From: an uncultured Eubacteriales bacterium
GTDB lineage: Bacteria > Bacillota > Clostridia > Christensenellales > UBA1242
Assembly (NCBI GenBank): GCA_949031345.1
Contig: CARNVA010000004.1
Coordinates: 4,603-68,602 of the forward strand
Direction: 5' to 3'
Length of the DNA stretch: 64,000 nucleotides
Below, piece by piece: positions 42,724-51,680 of this stretch (the first letter of the stretch is position 1; each line of letters opens with the position of its first letter). The notes under the pieces were generated by a model. It saw nothing but the letters and a program-made list of their open reading frames with translations. It was not told the DNA's origin and searched no databases. Position numbers and translations under genes: made by a program.

Positions 42724-42870
42724 AAAACTCCTATAAAACCAAAACTTTTTTTCGGTCTTGATTTAAATTAAAATAGATTAAATTCAATCAAAAAGCCTAA
42801 ATCAAGCTTTCAAAATTAAAATTCAACAAAAGCAATTCAACAAGCAGACAAATTATCCACCATAAGCAGA

Positions 42871-43344
42871 TTAAAGCTGACCGCCATTTTTGACATACTT
42901 ATCTTTGTCAATGCTTTTGTCAACAAACAATACACCATCCAAATGGTCAAGCTCATGACAAATGCATCTTGCAAGCCACTTTTCACCAGTCAAAGTGAAT
43001 GGATATCCAAAGCGGTCAAAAGCCTTAACAGTCACTTCGTATGGCCTTTCAACTCTGCCGCGAAATCTTCCCACAGAAAGACAACCTTCCTCTTCAACAT
43101 CTTTGCCTTTTGATTTGATTATCTCTGGGTTGACAAGCTCAAAAAATGCGTTGTTGACATCCATTACAACAACCCTTCTAAGCACTCCCACCTGTGGCGC
43201 AGCCAAACCCATTCCGTCATTTTTATACATAGTGTCTTTCATATCATCAAGAAGCTGCCAAAGGTCTTCGTCGAAATCTTTGACTGGTTTTGACTTCTTT
43301 CTAAGTGACGCCTCTCCAATTTTTACAACATCTCTTAATGCCAT
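42871..43344 (-). CDS. def: Peptide deformylase
   Basis: Removes the N-formyl group from new proteins, the partner activity of fmt. The 157-residue metalloenzyme has all three motifs: GMGLAAPQVG (about 43-52), EEGCLSV (Cys metal ligand) and the HELDHLDG zinc/iron site (about 133-140). GGAGG 5 nt before the ATG at 43344 overrules an upstream in-frame start. Between priA and fmt, the usual order. Confidence 0.97.
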   Translation of the reverse strand: MALRDVVKIGEASLRKKSKPVKDFDEDLWQLLDDMKDTMYKNDGMGLAAPQVGVLRRVVVMDVNNAFFELVNPEIIKSKGKDVEEEGCLSVGRFRGRVERPYEVTVKAFDRFGYPFTLTGEKWLARCICHELDHLDGVLFVDKSIDKDKYVKNGGQL

Positions 43345-43388
43345 ATTATCCTCCGAATTTAAGATTAAATTAAAACAAATTAACAAAA

Positions 43389-45593
43389 TCAAGAAAGGTT
43401 TTGCGGATTGACTTCAAAAAACACCGATGTTTTTGACGCCCTGTCAACAATCTTGAAAACTTCATTTTCGATTTCATCTGCCTTGTTCAATTTTAATCTC
43501 ATCATAATTTGATATCGATATTTATCTTGAATGCGTTTGATTGGTGACTTCATTGCGTCAAGATATAAAATATCATCTCCATAAACGCCCTTCAATTTTT
43601 CTATTTCAGTATAACATATTTTTAATAATTCTCGCACATAATTTTCGTCAAAATCACTAAAAAGCACTCTTAAAATGCGAGTAAAAGGTGGAAATTGTGC
43701 TGTTTGCCTCATATTTATCTCTTTTTTAAAGAAACCCTTATAGTCATAATTTGCGGCAAACTTATAAACATAGTGTCTTGGGCTGTATGTTTGAAGCACA
43801 ACCTTTCCTTCCGCTTCGCTGCGTCCCGCACGCCCCGCAACCTGAGTAATAAGTGCGAAGGTACGCTCGGTAGAACGATAATCAGTGTGATATAAACTTT
43901 GATCGGCATCAACAATTCCCACCAAAGTCACATCTTCAAAGTCATGCCCCTTTGCAATCATCTGCGTGCCAACAAGTATGCCTGGCTTTGAAACTTTAAA
44001 CTCACTCAAAATCTTCTGGTGAGCATTTTTAGTGGATGTCGTGTCATTATCCATTCTTAATATCTTCACATCTGGGAAATATTCCTGCAGTTTATGAACA
44101 ATCTGTTCTGTGCCAACCGCGCCATGCTTGATATTTTCACTCTTGCAATTTGGACAACGATTAAGCACCTTATATTGCTTGCCACAGTAATGACATTTAA
44201 GCCTGTTATCCTCTCTATGATAGACCAAACTTACATCACAATCGCTACATTTCGCAACATAGCCGCAATCACGGCATCTCATAAAAGAAGAGAAGCCCCT
44301 GCGATTTATGAAAATCATAGCCTGCTTTTTGTTGTTGATAACATTTGCAAGGTCTGCAAGCAGTTGATTTGAAAAAATTCCACTATTGCCACTGCGAATT
44401 TCCCCCATCATGTCGATTATTTGAACGGGCGGAAGAGGTCTGCCATTTGCCCTGACCGGCAATTCAATCAATTGGTAAACACCCTCTTTTGCCCTTTGAT
44501 AACTTTCTGTTGAAGGAGTCGCACTGCCAAGAACAAGCGGACAACCATTAAATCTTGCCCTAAACTCAGCCACATCGTGTGTGTCATAACGGGGATTTGA
44601 TTCTGATATATAGCTTGCTTCATGCTCTTCATCAATAATCACCATTCCAAGATTTTCAAGCGGTGCAAAAATGGCTGACCTTGCCCCAATAGCAATTCTC
44701 GCCTCACCCGAAAAGAGCCTCTTCCATTCGTCAAAGCGTTCACCTGCCGACAACCCACTGTGAAGCAAAGCCACCGACTCACCAAAGCGTCCCTTAAAAT
44801 TTGACATTATCTGTGGCGTAAGCGAAATTTCAGGCACAAGCATAATGGCATTTTTCCCTTCTTGTAAAGTACGCTCAATCAAATTCATATAAATTTCCGT
44901 CTTACCACTGCCTGTGACGCCATGCAAAAGATAGGTCTTATTTTCACAAATGGTCTTAATTGCCTCTCTCTGCCCTTCGTTTAAATTGACACGCCTGTCC
45001 TCTTGCATGACAACAAAAGGTGAGCGTTTAATCTCTTCACTCTCTTTTTTGATATACCCCTTTTCCAGCAACGCTTTTAAAGCTGAATAACCAAACTTAT
45101 CACCAAGCTGGGCTGCCGAAACCCTTCCATTTTGCAATTCATCCAAAATTTCCTGCTGTTTTTTTGCACTCTTTGAAAGCTTAACCTCAATGCCATCCAC
45201 TAAAGAATAATAAGTTTTAAAAAGCTCTTTTACCCTGCCCTCTCTCATTTCAGCAGGCAAGAACAGCCTCAATATTGACGCCAGTTTCAAATGATTTTTG
45301 TCTGCCATAAATTTCATAAGTTGCAACATTTCGCCCTTAATTGCCGGAGTTTCTTCAATTTTAGAGCGGATTTCTTTTATCTTTGACTCTTCATAGTTGC
45401 AAGTTTCCTTTATGCCGACAACAAATCCCTGCACCATGCGACTTGAAAAAGGGATGTAGACACGCATGCCTACACAAATGGTCATATCCTCTGGAATTTT
45501 GTATTCAAAAACGCGGTCAAGCGCCTTTGCATCTTGGTCAATTATTATCTCAGCAAACAATTTTTTACTCCACAGCCATTTTATCACAACCAT
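43389..45593 (-). CDS. priA: Primosomal replication protein N' (PriA helicase)
   Basis: Restarts stalled replication forks. The 734-residue protein has the N-terminal DNA 3'-end binding domain (about 10-105), a winged helix, then the helicase core with Walker A LHGVTGSGKTE (about 224-234), DEEH box (MVIIDEEHEASY), and motifs up to QVAGRAGR. Eight cysteines form the paired zinc sites (CRDC, CSDC, CHYC, CPNC; about 435-480). First gene of the priA-def-fmt-rlmN-rsgA-rpe block. A 61-bp decayed copy of its zinc-site region lies just upstream of the gene, beside surface gene 3. Confidence 0.97.
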   Translation of the reverse strand: MVVIKWLWSKKLFAEIIIDQDAKALDRVFEYKIPEDMTICVGMRVYIPFSSRMVQGFVVGIKETCNYEESKIKEIRSKIEETPAIKGEMLQLMKFMADKNHLKLASILRLFLPAEMREGRVKELFKTYYSLVDGIEVKLSKSAKKQQEILDELQNGRVSAAQLGDKFGYSALKALLEKGYIKKESEEIKRSPFVVMQEDRRVNLNEGQREAIKTICENKTYLLHGVTGSGKTEIYMNLIERTLQEGKNAIMLVPEISLTPQIMSNFKGRFGESVALLHSGLSAGERFDEWKRLFSGEARIAIGARSAIFAPLENLGMVIIDEEHEASYISESNPRYDTHDVAEFRARFNGCPLVLGSATPSTESYQRAKEGVYQLIELPVRANGRPLPPVQIIDMMGEIRSGNSGIFSNQLLADLANVINNKKQAMIFINRRGFSSFMRCRDCGYVAKCSDCDVSLVYHREDNRLKCHYCGKQYKVLNRCPNCKSENIKHGAVGTEQIVHKLQEYFPDVKILRMDNDTTSTKNAHQKILSEFKVSKPGILVGTQMIAKGHDFEDVTLVGIVDADQSLYHTDYRSTERTFALITQVAGRAGRSEAEGKVVLQTYSPRHYVYKFAANYDYKGFFKKEINMRQTAQFPPFTRILRVLFSDFDENYVRELLKICYTEIEKLKGVYGDDILYLDAMKSPIKRIQDKYRYQIMMRLKLNKADEIENEVFKIVDRASKTSVFFEVNPQNLS

Positions 45594-45596
45594 ATT

Positions 45597-45628
45597 AAAA
45601 AAGCAACCAACATAACGCGGTTGCTTTT
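45597..45628 (-). terminator. Terminator after surface gene 3
   Basis: Stem AAAGCAACC/GGTTGCTTT with a 10-nt loop; a T run follows on the minus strand. It lies beyond the priA remnant and just before the priA start codon. Confidence 0.78.
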
Positions 45629-45659
45629 CTTGACAATATTTTTACTATTCTTAAATTCT

Positions 45660-45720
45660 GCTTGCCACAATATTGACGCTTAAGGCTGTTGTCATTTCTG
45701 CGATAAACTAAGCTTACATC
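45660..45720 (-). pseudogene. Decayed priA zinc-site fragment
   Basis: 61 bp that align without gaps to priA bases 44177-44237, with 48 of 61 identical by hand count. On the minus strand the parent reads DVSLVYHREDNRLKCHYCGK; the copy reads DVSLVYRRNDNSLKRQYCGK, so metal ligand Cys and a His are changed. Many differences are synonymous, which suggests it came from a diverged priA, not a recent local copy. It touches the stop codon of surface gene 3 (45721). Confidence 0.85.
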
Positions 45721-48700
45721 TTACATTTGATTAAATCCAAGCTCAGTCAATTTTTCAATGGTAAGTTTTTCTCCGCCTTCGCCAAGCCAAGCTAAGCCTT
45801 TTGGAAGAGGTTGACCATTCTCTAAAATAGACCAATTTTCAAAAGGATTTTCCAAAGTGCTTATTTTGTAATATTTTTTCTCTGAGGATCCCCCTTTATT
45901 TTCTATAATTAAAGTGCTTTTTATAGAAAATGAAGATCGAGAAAATGGCAGAAAAGCTGAAGCAAAAGCAAAGCAATCCACAACTTCACCATCCATTCTT
46001 CCACAGAATTGACCTGCCCCGCTTCCTCCTTGCACTGTTCCCAGCACACCACAACTTCTAATAATATTGCCAGTTGTATTGTCAGCATTACCAAGAATGC
46101 CTCCACTATTAGAATAATTTGCGGCAGCTTTAATAAACGCATCAACAAAACAATTTTCAATTACAGATTTCTCTTTTGAAATTGCGCCAGCTATTCCCCC
46201 AACACTATTCAAACCTGTCAAATTTCCATAATTTAAACAAGAAGATACTGTAAAGCCTGAAACTGCGCCAAACATTCCACAATATGCATATCCATTTACA
46301 TTCACACTGCTTTTGCAATTTATCGCAGCTCCTGTATCAGAATATCCTGTTATCGCCCCTGAATAATACTGCCCAAAGACATTTCCTTTTACAAGGTTGA
46401 TATTTTTTAACACTGCACCTTTGCTGAAACCAAAAAGACCAACATAGTTGTAAAGATAGATTTCACCCAAAGCCATATAATAAGTCTGAACAAGTCTCAT
46501 ATTTAAAATCGGAAAGCCCTGCCCATCATAAATTCCTTGAAAGCTGTTTCCAGTATTCGTCGCGCTGACAGTCGAGCCGCCAATTGGTCGCCATAAATTG
46601 TATCCAAGCTCAATAGGTGCGGTCTGCTTAAAATATTTGCCAGCAAAAGTCACTCCTTCTTCAACTCTCTTTGAAATATAAGCCAAATCCTCAGCACTTG
46701 CAATCAAGTATGGATTTTCTGCGCTGCCTTGATTTTCAGTCTGGCTTGCTTGAAGTGTATTTGACGCAAAAATGTTCCAAGTCTCCTGCCACTCTGCCCT
46801 CAATTCAAACAATCGGTCACTGCTGTCAACAACGCTGCTTGGCAGTGTGCTTATTGTCGCTCCGTCATAATAAGCTTTGCCATTGTTTGTCCAATTTCTA
46901 AACAAATATCCTGTTTTTAAATATGAAATGGTTGGCAAAGTCAAACTTGTGCCATAGGTGTAAACCCTGTCTTGCATCTGTCCTGAGGTATGCCCATTGC
47001 CATTAAATCTGATGGTATATTGTTTTGGCGTCCACTTAGCATACAAGGTAAATGATGACAAATAGCTTGTATATGGGCTGCTTGAAATGCTATTCAAAAC
47101 CTTTCTTTCTGAAAGCGGCGCCCCTTCATTATCTTGCAAACTTTCACCATTTTCAAATTCGACTCCGCCTCCTAAAGACTTTGCCCAGCCTACAAAATCA
47201 TAACCCGTGCGAGTAAACTCATTGTTTTTAATCTCTTGGCCGTTGCCATAAACGCAACTTTGACTGGTCATGCTTCCATTTCCGCCATTTGCATTAAAAT
47301 TTATTGTATAAGGCCTTCCACTCCAAACTGCATACAAATCGAATACTTCATTCTCATTCGACCTCAAGTTTGAAACGCTTTGCCCTGGATTATAGACCTT
47401 GGTTTGTCCAGCACTGCTTGTATCCCATCCAAGCAAGGTAAACCCATGCCGGACAAACTCATTCGCTTTAAGGTTTTGCGACTGATTGTATGTAAATTGC
47501 TGTGATATGGATTTTTTCCCGTCACCCGTGAGAATGTCTCCACCAGCACTGTTTTTTCCGCCATGAAAGGTTACACTATATTTAATAGGCGTCCAATGCG
47601 CATAAATTGTGTGATTATTAGCTATATTCAAAATCGTAGAAGTAGAAATCTTTGTTCCGCCCGTCTGCGCTGTAAACCATCCGTCAAATTTATATCCTGT
47701 TCTGCTTACAGAAGGAAGATATTGATAGGTTTCTCCAAAGATTACATTTCTTATGCAACCTTCACCAGAAATTACCCAGCCGGTAGTGGAAGTAAAACTT
47801 CCGCCATTTGCATCCGCTGTAGCCAGATATGTCATTGGTGCCCATTGCGCATAAAGCGTCACATTGCCAATTATATCATACTTTTTTATTGCTTGACCGT
47901 TCTCATTATAATATTGGGTCCCGCCCCTTCCAGAACTAGTATAATAACCTTTGAATCTATATCCAGTTTTTACAGGAATTTTCACAGTGTTCATTTCCTT
48001 GCCAAGCCAAACATTGCAAGAACTATCACTTGAGTTTTGAAAACTGCCACCATCCGCATTAAAACTTGCAGTATATTTTATTTCATCAAGCTCACCATTT
48101 GTATAGTAATCTCTATATCTTCCAGAAACATAAGATACATCAGAATAAAGCGTGCCTCTGCCACCCTTACTTCCTGTTGCGCCACCAATTCCACCGGTGG
48201 CTTGACTTAATACATCATTGCAATAAGTATCATAGTAGGCAGATTCTCCACTAGAACCACCAATTAACCCGGTACCACCGGAGCCACCAGCTCCACCGCT
48301 ATATTTATATCCCTTTCTAGAAGTATAGGTGCCACCAGCACCTCCGCCGCCTCCGCCGCCTCCGGCACCTGCGCCACCACCAATTGCATCAGCATTAACA
48401 GAACCTGCGCCACCACCGCCGCCTGCTCCGCCTCCGCCAGAGGCGTAATAATTTTTCCAACCAGAACCAGCATCATTTGCTGTTCCTCCAGCGCTGCCAC
48501 CACTGCCACCTTTAAAATTTTGTTCTCTTCCACCAGCAGTTGCAATTACTGTAACTCCACCAAAGACATACAGGTCACCCATTGCAGAGCCGTCACCGCC
48601 TTTATATCCATTTTTTCCGAAACCGCCCTGCGCGTCATATTGATCACCATATTCACATTCTTTTGTCGCACATACACCACCAGAGCCACCATAACCGCCA

Positions 48701-49272
48701 GAGCCGCCATAGCCACCAATTCCTGCGCCAGCACCTGAGCCTCCTCTGCCTCCGTCGCCACCAGTACCACCTCTGTACTTGTTGTCACTAATTGAAAGAT
48801 AACCATTATATCCACTATCTCCATTACCGCCGCTTCCCGCATTTCCACCAGTGGCTTTTAAAGATCCTTCACCTACGACTATCAGTCTCTTTCCATAATG
48901 CAATGAAATTCCTGCCTCGCCAACACTAGCGGTTACGGTCACTGTAATATTTTTTGGTATATATAAAACAACAGTGCCGCTCACACTTGCTCCATAAGAC
49001 ATAGTCACATTACTAATTGCTTTATAGACAGTATCTGAATAAAAGTATTGCTTATTACTAAAAGTGCCATTCATTGTAATACACTTTGTAAAACCACTAC
49101 TCGCATTAGCGACTTTTTCTTCTTCCAAATTTTTATACGAGGTCACAACTGAAAAATAAAATATAAAAAACGCAAGGCAAATAAAAAGACAAGAAAGATA
49201 AATCTTTCTCATTTCAGAGTTATTCTTTTTATGACTTATTTCATTCTTTAAACTTTTATTAAACTTTGCCAA
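45721..49272 (-). CDS. Surface protein 3: glycine-rich, InlB B-repeat / GLUG
   Basis: An 1183-residue secreted protein. After a cytosolic-type lead (1-22) comes a signal or anchor segment (about 24-43), then a beta region, then a very glycine-rich block (about 141-375, GGAGG/GGSGG-like repeats with scattered Tyr and Asn). About five InlB B-repeats follow (about 398-840), then the GLUG region (about 870-1120) and the conserved tail with QPLPKGLAW. No LPXTG. The start codon is TTG with GGAGG 4 nt upstream; a downstream ATG at residue 21 (NSEMRKIYL) is an alternative giving a more usual signal peptide. The promoter has a G9 run, spacer 16 bp. Confidence 0.92.
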   Translation of the reverse strand: MAKFNKSLKNEISHKKNNSEMRKIYLSCLFICLAFFIFYFSVVTSYKNLEEEKVANASSGFTKCITMNGTFSNKQYFYSDTVYKAISNVTMSYGASVSGTVVLYIPKNITVTVTASVGEAGISLHYGKRLIVVGEGSLKATGGNAGSGGNGDSGYNGYLSISDNKYRGGTGGDGGRGGSGAGAGIGGYGGSGGYGGSGGVCATKECEYGDQYDAQGGFGKNGYKGGDGSAMGDLYVFGGVTVIATAGGREQNFKGGSGGSAGGTANDAGSGWKNYYASGGGGAGGGGGAGSVNADAIGGGAGAGGGGGGGGAGGTYTSRKGYKYSGGAGGSGGTGLIGGSSGESAYYDTYCNDVLSQATGGIGGATGSKGGRGTLYSDVSYVSGRYRDYYTNGELDEIKYTASFNADGGSFQNSSDSSCNVWLGKEMNTVKIPVKTGYRFKGYYTSSGRGGTQYYNENGQAIKKYDIIGNVTLYAQWAPMTYLATADANGGSFTSTTGWVISGEGCIRNVIFGETYQYLPSVSRTGYKFDGWFTAQTGGTKISTSTILNIANNHTIYAHWTPIKYSVTFHGGKNSAGGDILTGDGKKSISQQFTYNQSQNLKANEFVRHGFTLLGWDTSSAGQTKVYNPGQSVSNLRSNENEVFDLYAVWSGRPYTINFNANGGNGSMTSQSCVYGNGQEIKNNEFTRTGYDFVGWAKSLGGGVEFENGESLQDNEGAPLSERKVLNSISSSPYTSYLSSFTLYAKWTPKQYTIRFNGNGHTSGQMQDRVYTYGTSLTLPTISYLKTGYLFRNWTNNGKAYYDGATISTLPSSVVDSSDRLFELRAEWQETWNIFASNTLQASQTENQGSAENPYLIASAEDLAYISKRVEEGVTFAGKYFKQTAPIELGYNLWRPIGGSTVSATNTGNSFQGIYDGQGFPILNMRLVQTYYMALGEIYLYNYVGLFGFSKGAVLKNINLVKGNVFGQYYSGAITGYSDTGAAINCKSSVNVNGYAYCGMFGAVSGFTVSSCLNYGNLTGLNSVGGIAGAISKEKSVIENCFVDAFIKAAANYSNSGGILGNADNTTGNIIRSCGVLGTVQGGSGAGQFCGRMDGEVVDCFAFASAFLPFSRSSFSIKSTLIIENKGGSSEKKYYKISTLENPFENWSILENGQPLPKGLAWLGEGGEKLTIEKLTELGFNQM

Positions 49273-49371
49273 AAAGCCTCCATTTCAGTCAAGCTTTAAA
49301 TTGTCTTTATATTTGCAAGCTTATTATTTTCATCATTTATATGCTTATTTATATCTCAAATTACACTTTTA

Positions 49372-49399
49372 ATTTTACCCCCCCCCGACACATTGTCAA
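49372..49399 (-). promoter_or_regulatory. Poly-G spacer promoter of surface gene 3
   Basis: Minus strand -35 TTGACA (49399-49394) and -10 TAAAAT (49377-49372) with a 16-bp spacer, nine of it an unbroken G run (C9 at 49378-49386 on the plus strand) next to the -10 box, as in surface gene 1. About 93-nt leader. Confidence 0.82.
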
Positions 49400-49520
49400 G
49401 CAAATCAAAGTGACTTCATAAATAAAGCTATAAATTTATAAAATATATATTTAAAATAAAACGTCTTTTTTCAAAAATCTTACGGAATTTACAATTTTTA
49501 AAGTCTTTTTAATGATAATT

Positions 49521-49555
49521 GAAAAAAAGCTTCTCCATAAAAGAGAGGCTTTTTC
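49521..49555 (-). terminator. Terminator of the spoIIR-sleB-ypeB block
   Basis: Stem AAAGCCTCTC / GGAGAAGCTTT on the minus strand followed by a T run, just after the ypeB stop. Confidence 0.85.
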
Positions 49556-49563
49556 ATTTTTAA

Positions 49564-50964
49564 TTACATTAAAAGATTGCCGTCTTCAGTTTCAATCACT
49601 TTAAGTACATTTTCAAGATTTCCATTTGCAGCATTGAAATAGAAGTAATAAGTGCCATCATCGTTGTCTGCTTCAACTTCAATACAAACAACCTCTCGAT
49701 TATAATCAAGCGGTGAAAGCACCACTCTGCTTTGCACAATCTCAAATGTTGAAGGCACCTTTCCTCTTGCATCAGATTGAGACAATGTTCCGCTTGAAAG
49801 GTTTCGTTTTGTATGATTTGTAAAATAGGTTGTTGCATCATAACCTACAACAGTCCCGCTTGTAAGATTGATTTTTACTTTAACAAGGTCTGGATAAAGA
49901 ATTATGCCGCTTGACTTAGGTGCTATATTAAGATAAACATCATTTTCAATGCTGTCACTCCAAACAACCTCAGGGTTTTCAACACCGTTATCCTTGGCAA
50001 AATTCTTTGCGATATCTTTTGCAGCATCCATATCAATGCTGTTTTGTCCATCTCTGCCAGCACCACTCACTGTCAAGATATGCCCGCCAATCTTAGTGAC
50101 TTGAACATAAAGTTTTTCATTGTCAGCGTTTCTTATTCTAAAGTTGTAAGTCTCAAACCTGCCCTTAGTCTCGCCTTCAAACTCAATATCAGCAACACTT
50201 TTGAAATGTTTCTTGATATTTTCGCCAGCCTCAGATTTTGTTACAACTTCACCATAAAGACCTTTGACCTTGCTGTTTGTCACCGAGTCAGAGAAAGGTC
50301 CATCATAAATCATAGTTGGATATTCAACATCATTGTTCTTAAGAGAGGTAAGCGATCTTGTAAAGCTGTTGACATCATTATCAACATTCATTCTTCCATC
50401 TAAAATTGAATATCCGCCATTAAGCCTCTTTTCAAAATCATTGAGTTGCAATTTCAAATTGATTACACTTTGATGAATGTTTTCAAGCGTTGTTCTCTCT
50501 TCGTCAGTAAGCGTTCCACCATTGACCATCTTTTCAGCAAGGGTTGAGGTATAACCAGAAATTTGGTTGACAAGCTTGATTGTCTCTTGAATTTCAGACT
50601 GTGAAAGAGGAAGTTGAGACACAGATATCTCTGCCTCACTTGCATTCTTTGACGCCTCTAAAAGCATTTTTCTTTGATAAGTTGTTCCACTTCCTGACGA
50701 AATAGTTTTCGAAAGTTTGTTTTCAAGATTGTTTACGCTGTCAAGCAGATTGTAAAAATTTTGATTATAGACATTTTCAAGGTCTGTGCGATAACTCATT
50801 GCTGCATGTTGAGAAAATCCGAGACCAACTCCAAGGCCGATAGTCGAAAGTGCAAGCACCGAGGTTGCAATTGCAAGACCAACTATCACGCCATTTTTCT
50901 TTTTGTTTTCTTTCTTTTCACTCTTCAAGGCACTTCTGCCTTCATTATTTTTTACTTCACTCAT
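49564..50964 (-). CDS. ypeB: Germination protein YpeB
   Basis: Needed for incorporation and stability of SleB in the spore. The 466-residue protein has an N-terminal lysine-rich cytosolic part, one membrane anchor (about 25-48), a long helical region (about 60-210) and two or three PepSY-like domains (about 235-460; GRFETYNFRIRN, SGTVVGYDATTYFTNH). The ATG at 50964, preceded by GGGGG, replaces a longer open frame. It follows sleB by 11 nt, the usual sleB-ypeB pair. Confidence 0.95.
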   Translation of the reverse strand: MSEVKNNEGRSALKSEKKENKKKNGVIVGLAIATSVLALSTIGLGVGLGFSQHAAMSYRTDLENVYNQNFYNLLDSVNNLENKLSKTISSGSGTTYQRKMLLEASKNASEAEISVSQLPLSQSEIQETIKLVNQISGYTSTLAEKMVNGGTLTDEERTTLENIHQSVINLKLQLNDFEKRLNGGYSILDGRMNVDNDVNSFTRSLTSLKNNDVEYPTMIYDGPFSDSVTNSKVKGLYGEVVTKSEAGENIKKHFKSVADIEFEGETKGRFETYNFRIRNADNEKLYVQVTKIGGHILTVSGAGRDGQNSIDMDAAKDIAKNFAKDNGVENPEVVWSDSIENDVYLNIAPKSSGIILYPDLVKVKINLTSGTVVGYDATTYFTNHTKRNLSSGTLSQSDARGKVPSTFEIVQSRVVLSPLDYNREVVCIEVEADNDDGTYYFYFNAANGNLENVLKVIETEDGNLLM

Positions 50965-50975
50965 GATTGCCCCCT

Positions 50976-51680
50976 TTATAATGCGAAGATATGGTTGCCA
51001 ATTGTCACCACTGTCTGTCTTGACCATATCCAAGAACTTGTTGCTGTTCTAGGGTTGTAATAATACAAACAACCATAAGTTGGGTCCCAACCATTTAAAG
51101 CATCTTGCGCTGCTTTATAAGCGGTTGAATTTGGTGAAAGATTGATTTGACCGTCATTTACAGCAGTAAAGGCATATGGCTGATAGATAACACCAGCAAT
51201 AGTGTTTGGGAATGAAGAACTCTTCACTCTGTTTAAGATAACCGCAGCCACAGCCACCTGTCCAGTGTAAGGCTCACCTCTTGCTTCGGCATGAACACAC
51301 TTTGCAAGGAGATGCAAATCATTTGATGACTGAGAAGTAGTTGAAGAGCCTCCCTTAATGCTCATTCCAAGTGCTGCAGCCGTTTTTGGCCCTACAATGC
51401 CGTCGACAGCAAGCCCATTCTTGCTTTGAAAGCTTTTAACAGCCGCCTTTGTCTTAGCCCCATAAATTCCATCAACAGAGCCTTTGTAATAACCCCATCT
51501 TTTAAGTTTGGTTTGCACTGTTTTATTTTCAGCAGTCGTCAAAGCATCAATTGCCATCTCTTGCTTGCTGCTGGCAGCATCACCCTCATTTAAAAGGTTT
51601 TTTCCTGTTATGCCCGCCCCCGTGAAAGCAATTGCAAACACGAAAATCAGAGACATAATAATTAAAAGTCTTTTCTTCAT
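50976..51680 (-). CDS. sleB: Spore cortex-lytic enzyme SleB
   Basis: A lytic transglycosylase acting on muramic-lactam cortex during germination. The 234-residue protein has a signal peptide (about 5-24), a peptidoglycan-binding domain (about 48-105; VQTKLKRWGYYKGSVDGIYG) and the SleB catalytic domain (Hydrolase_2, about 122-232) with the catalytic Glu in CVHAEARGEPYTGQVAVAAVILNR. Its ATG overlaps the spoIIR stop by one base (TAATG), so the genes are coupled. Confidence 0.97.
   Translation of the reverse strand: MKKRLLIIMSLIFVFAIAFTGAGITGKNLLNEGDAASSKQEMAIDALTTAENKTVQTKLKRWGYYKGSVDGIYGAKTKAAVKSFQSKNGLAVDGIVGPKTAAALGMSIKGGSSTTSQSSNDLHLLAKCVHAEARGEPYTGQVAVAAVILNRVKSSSFPNTIAGVIYQPYAFTAVNDGQINLSPNSTAYKAAQDALNGWDPTYGCLYYYNPRTATSSWIWSRQTVVTIGNHIFAL

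Noticed and set aside
48147..48852. Possible collagen or PE-PGRS gene on either strand
   Set aside because: The glycine-rich block is in frame with the signal peptide before it and the InlB repeats after it, so it is a domain of surface protein 3.
3387..49399. Invertible (site-specific recombinase) promoters as the cause of phase variation
   Set aside because: No inverted repeats flank the promoters and no recombinase or invertase gene is in the window; the G runs are sufficient explanation.
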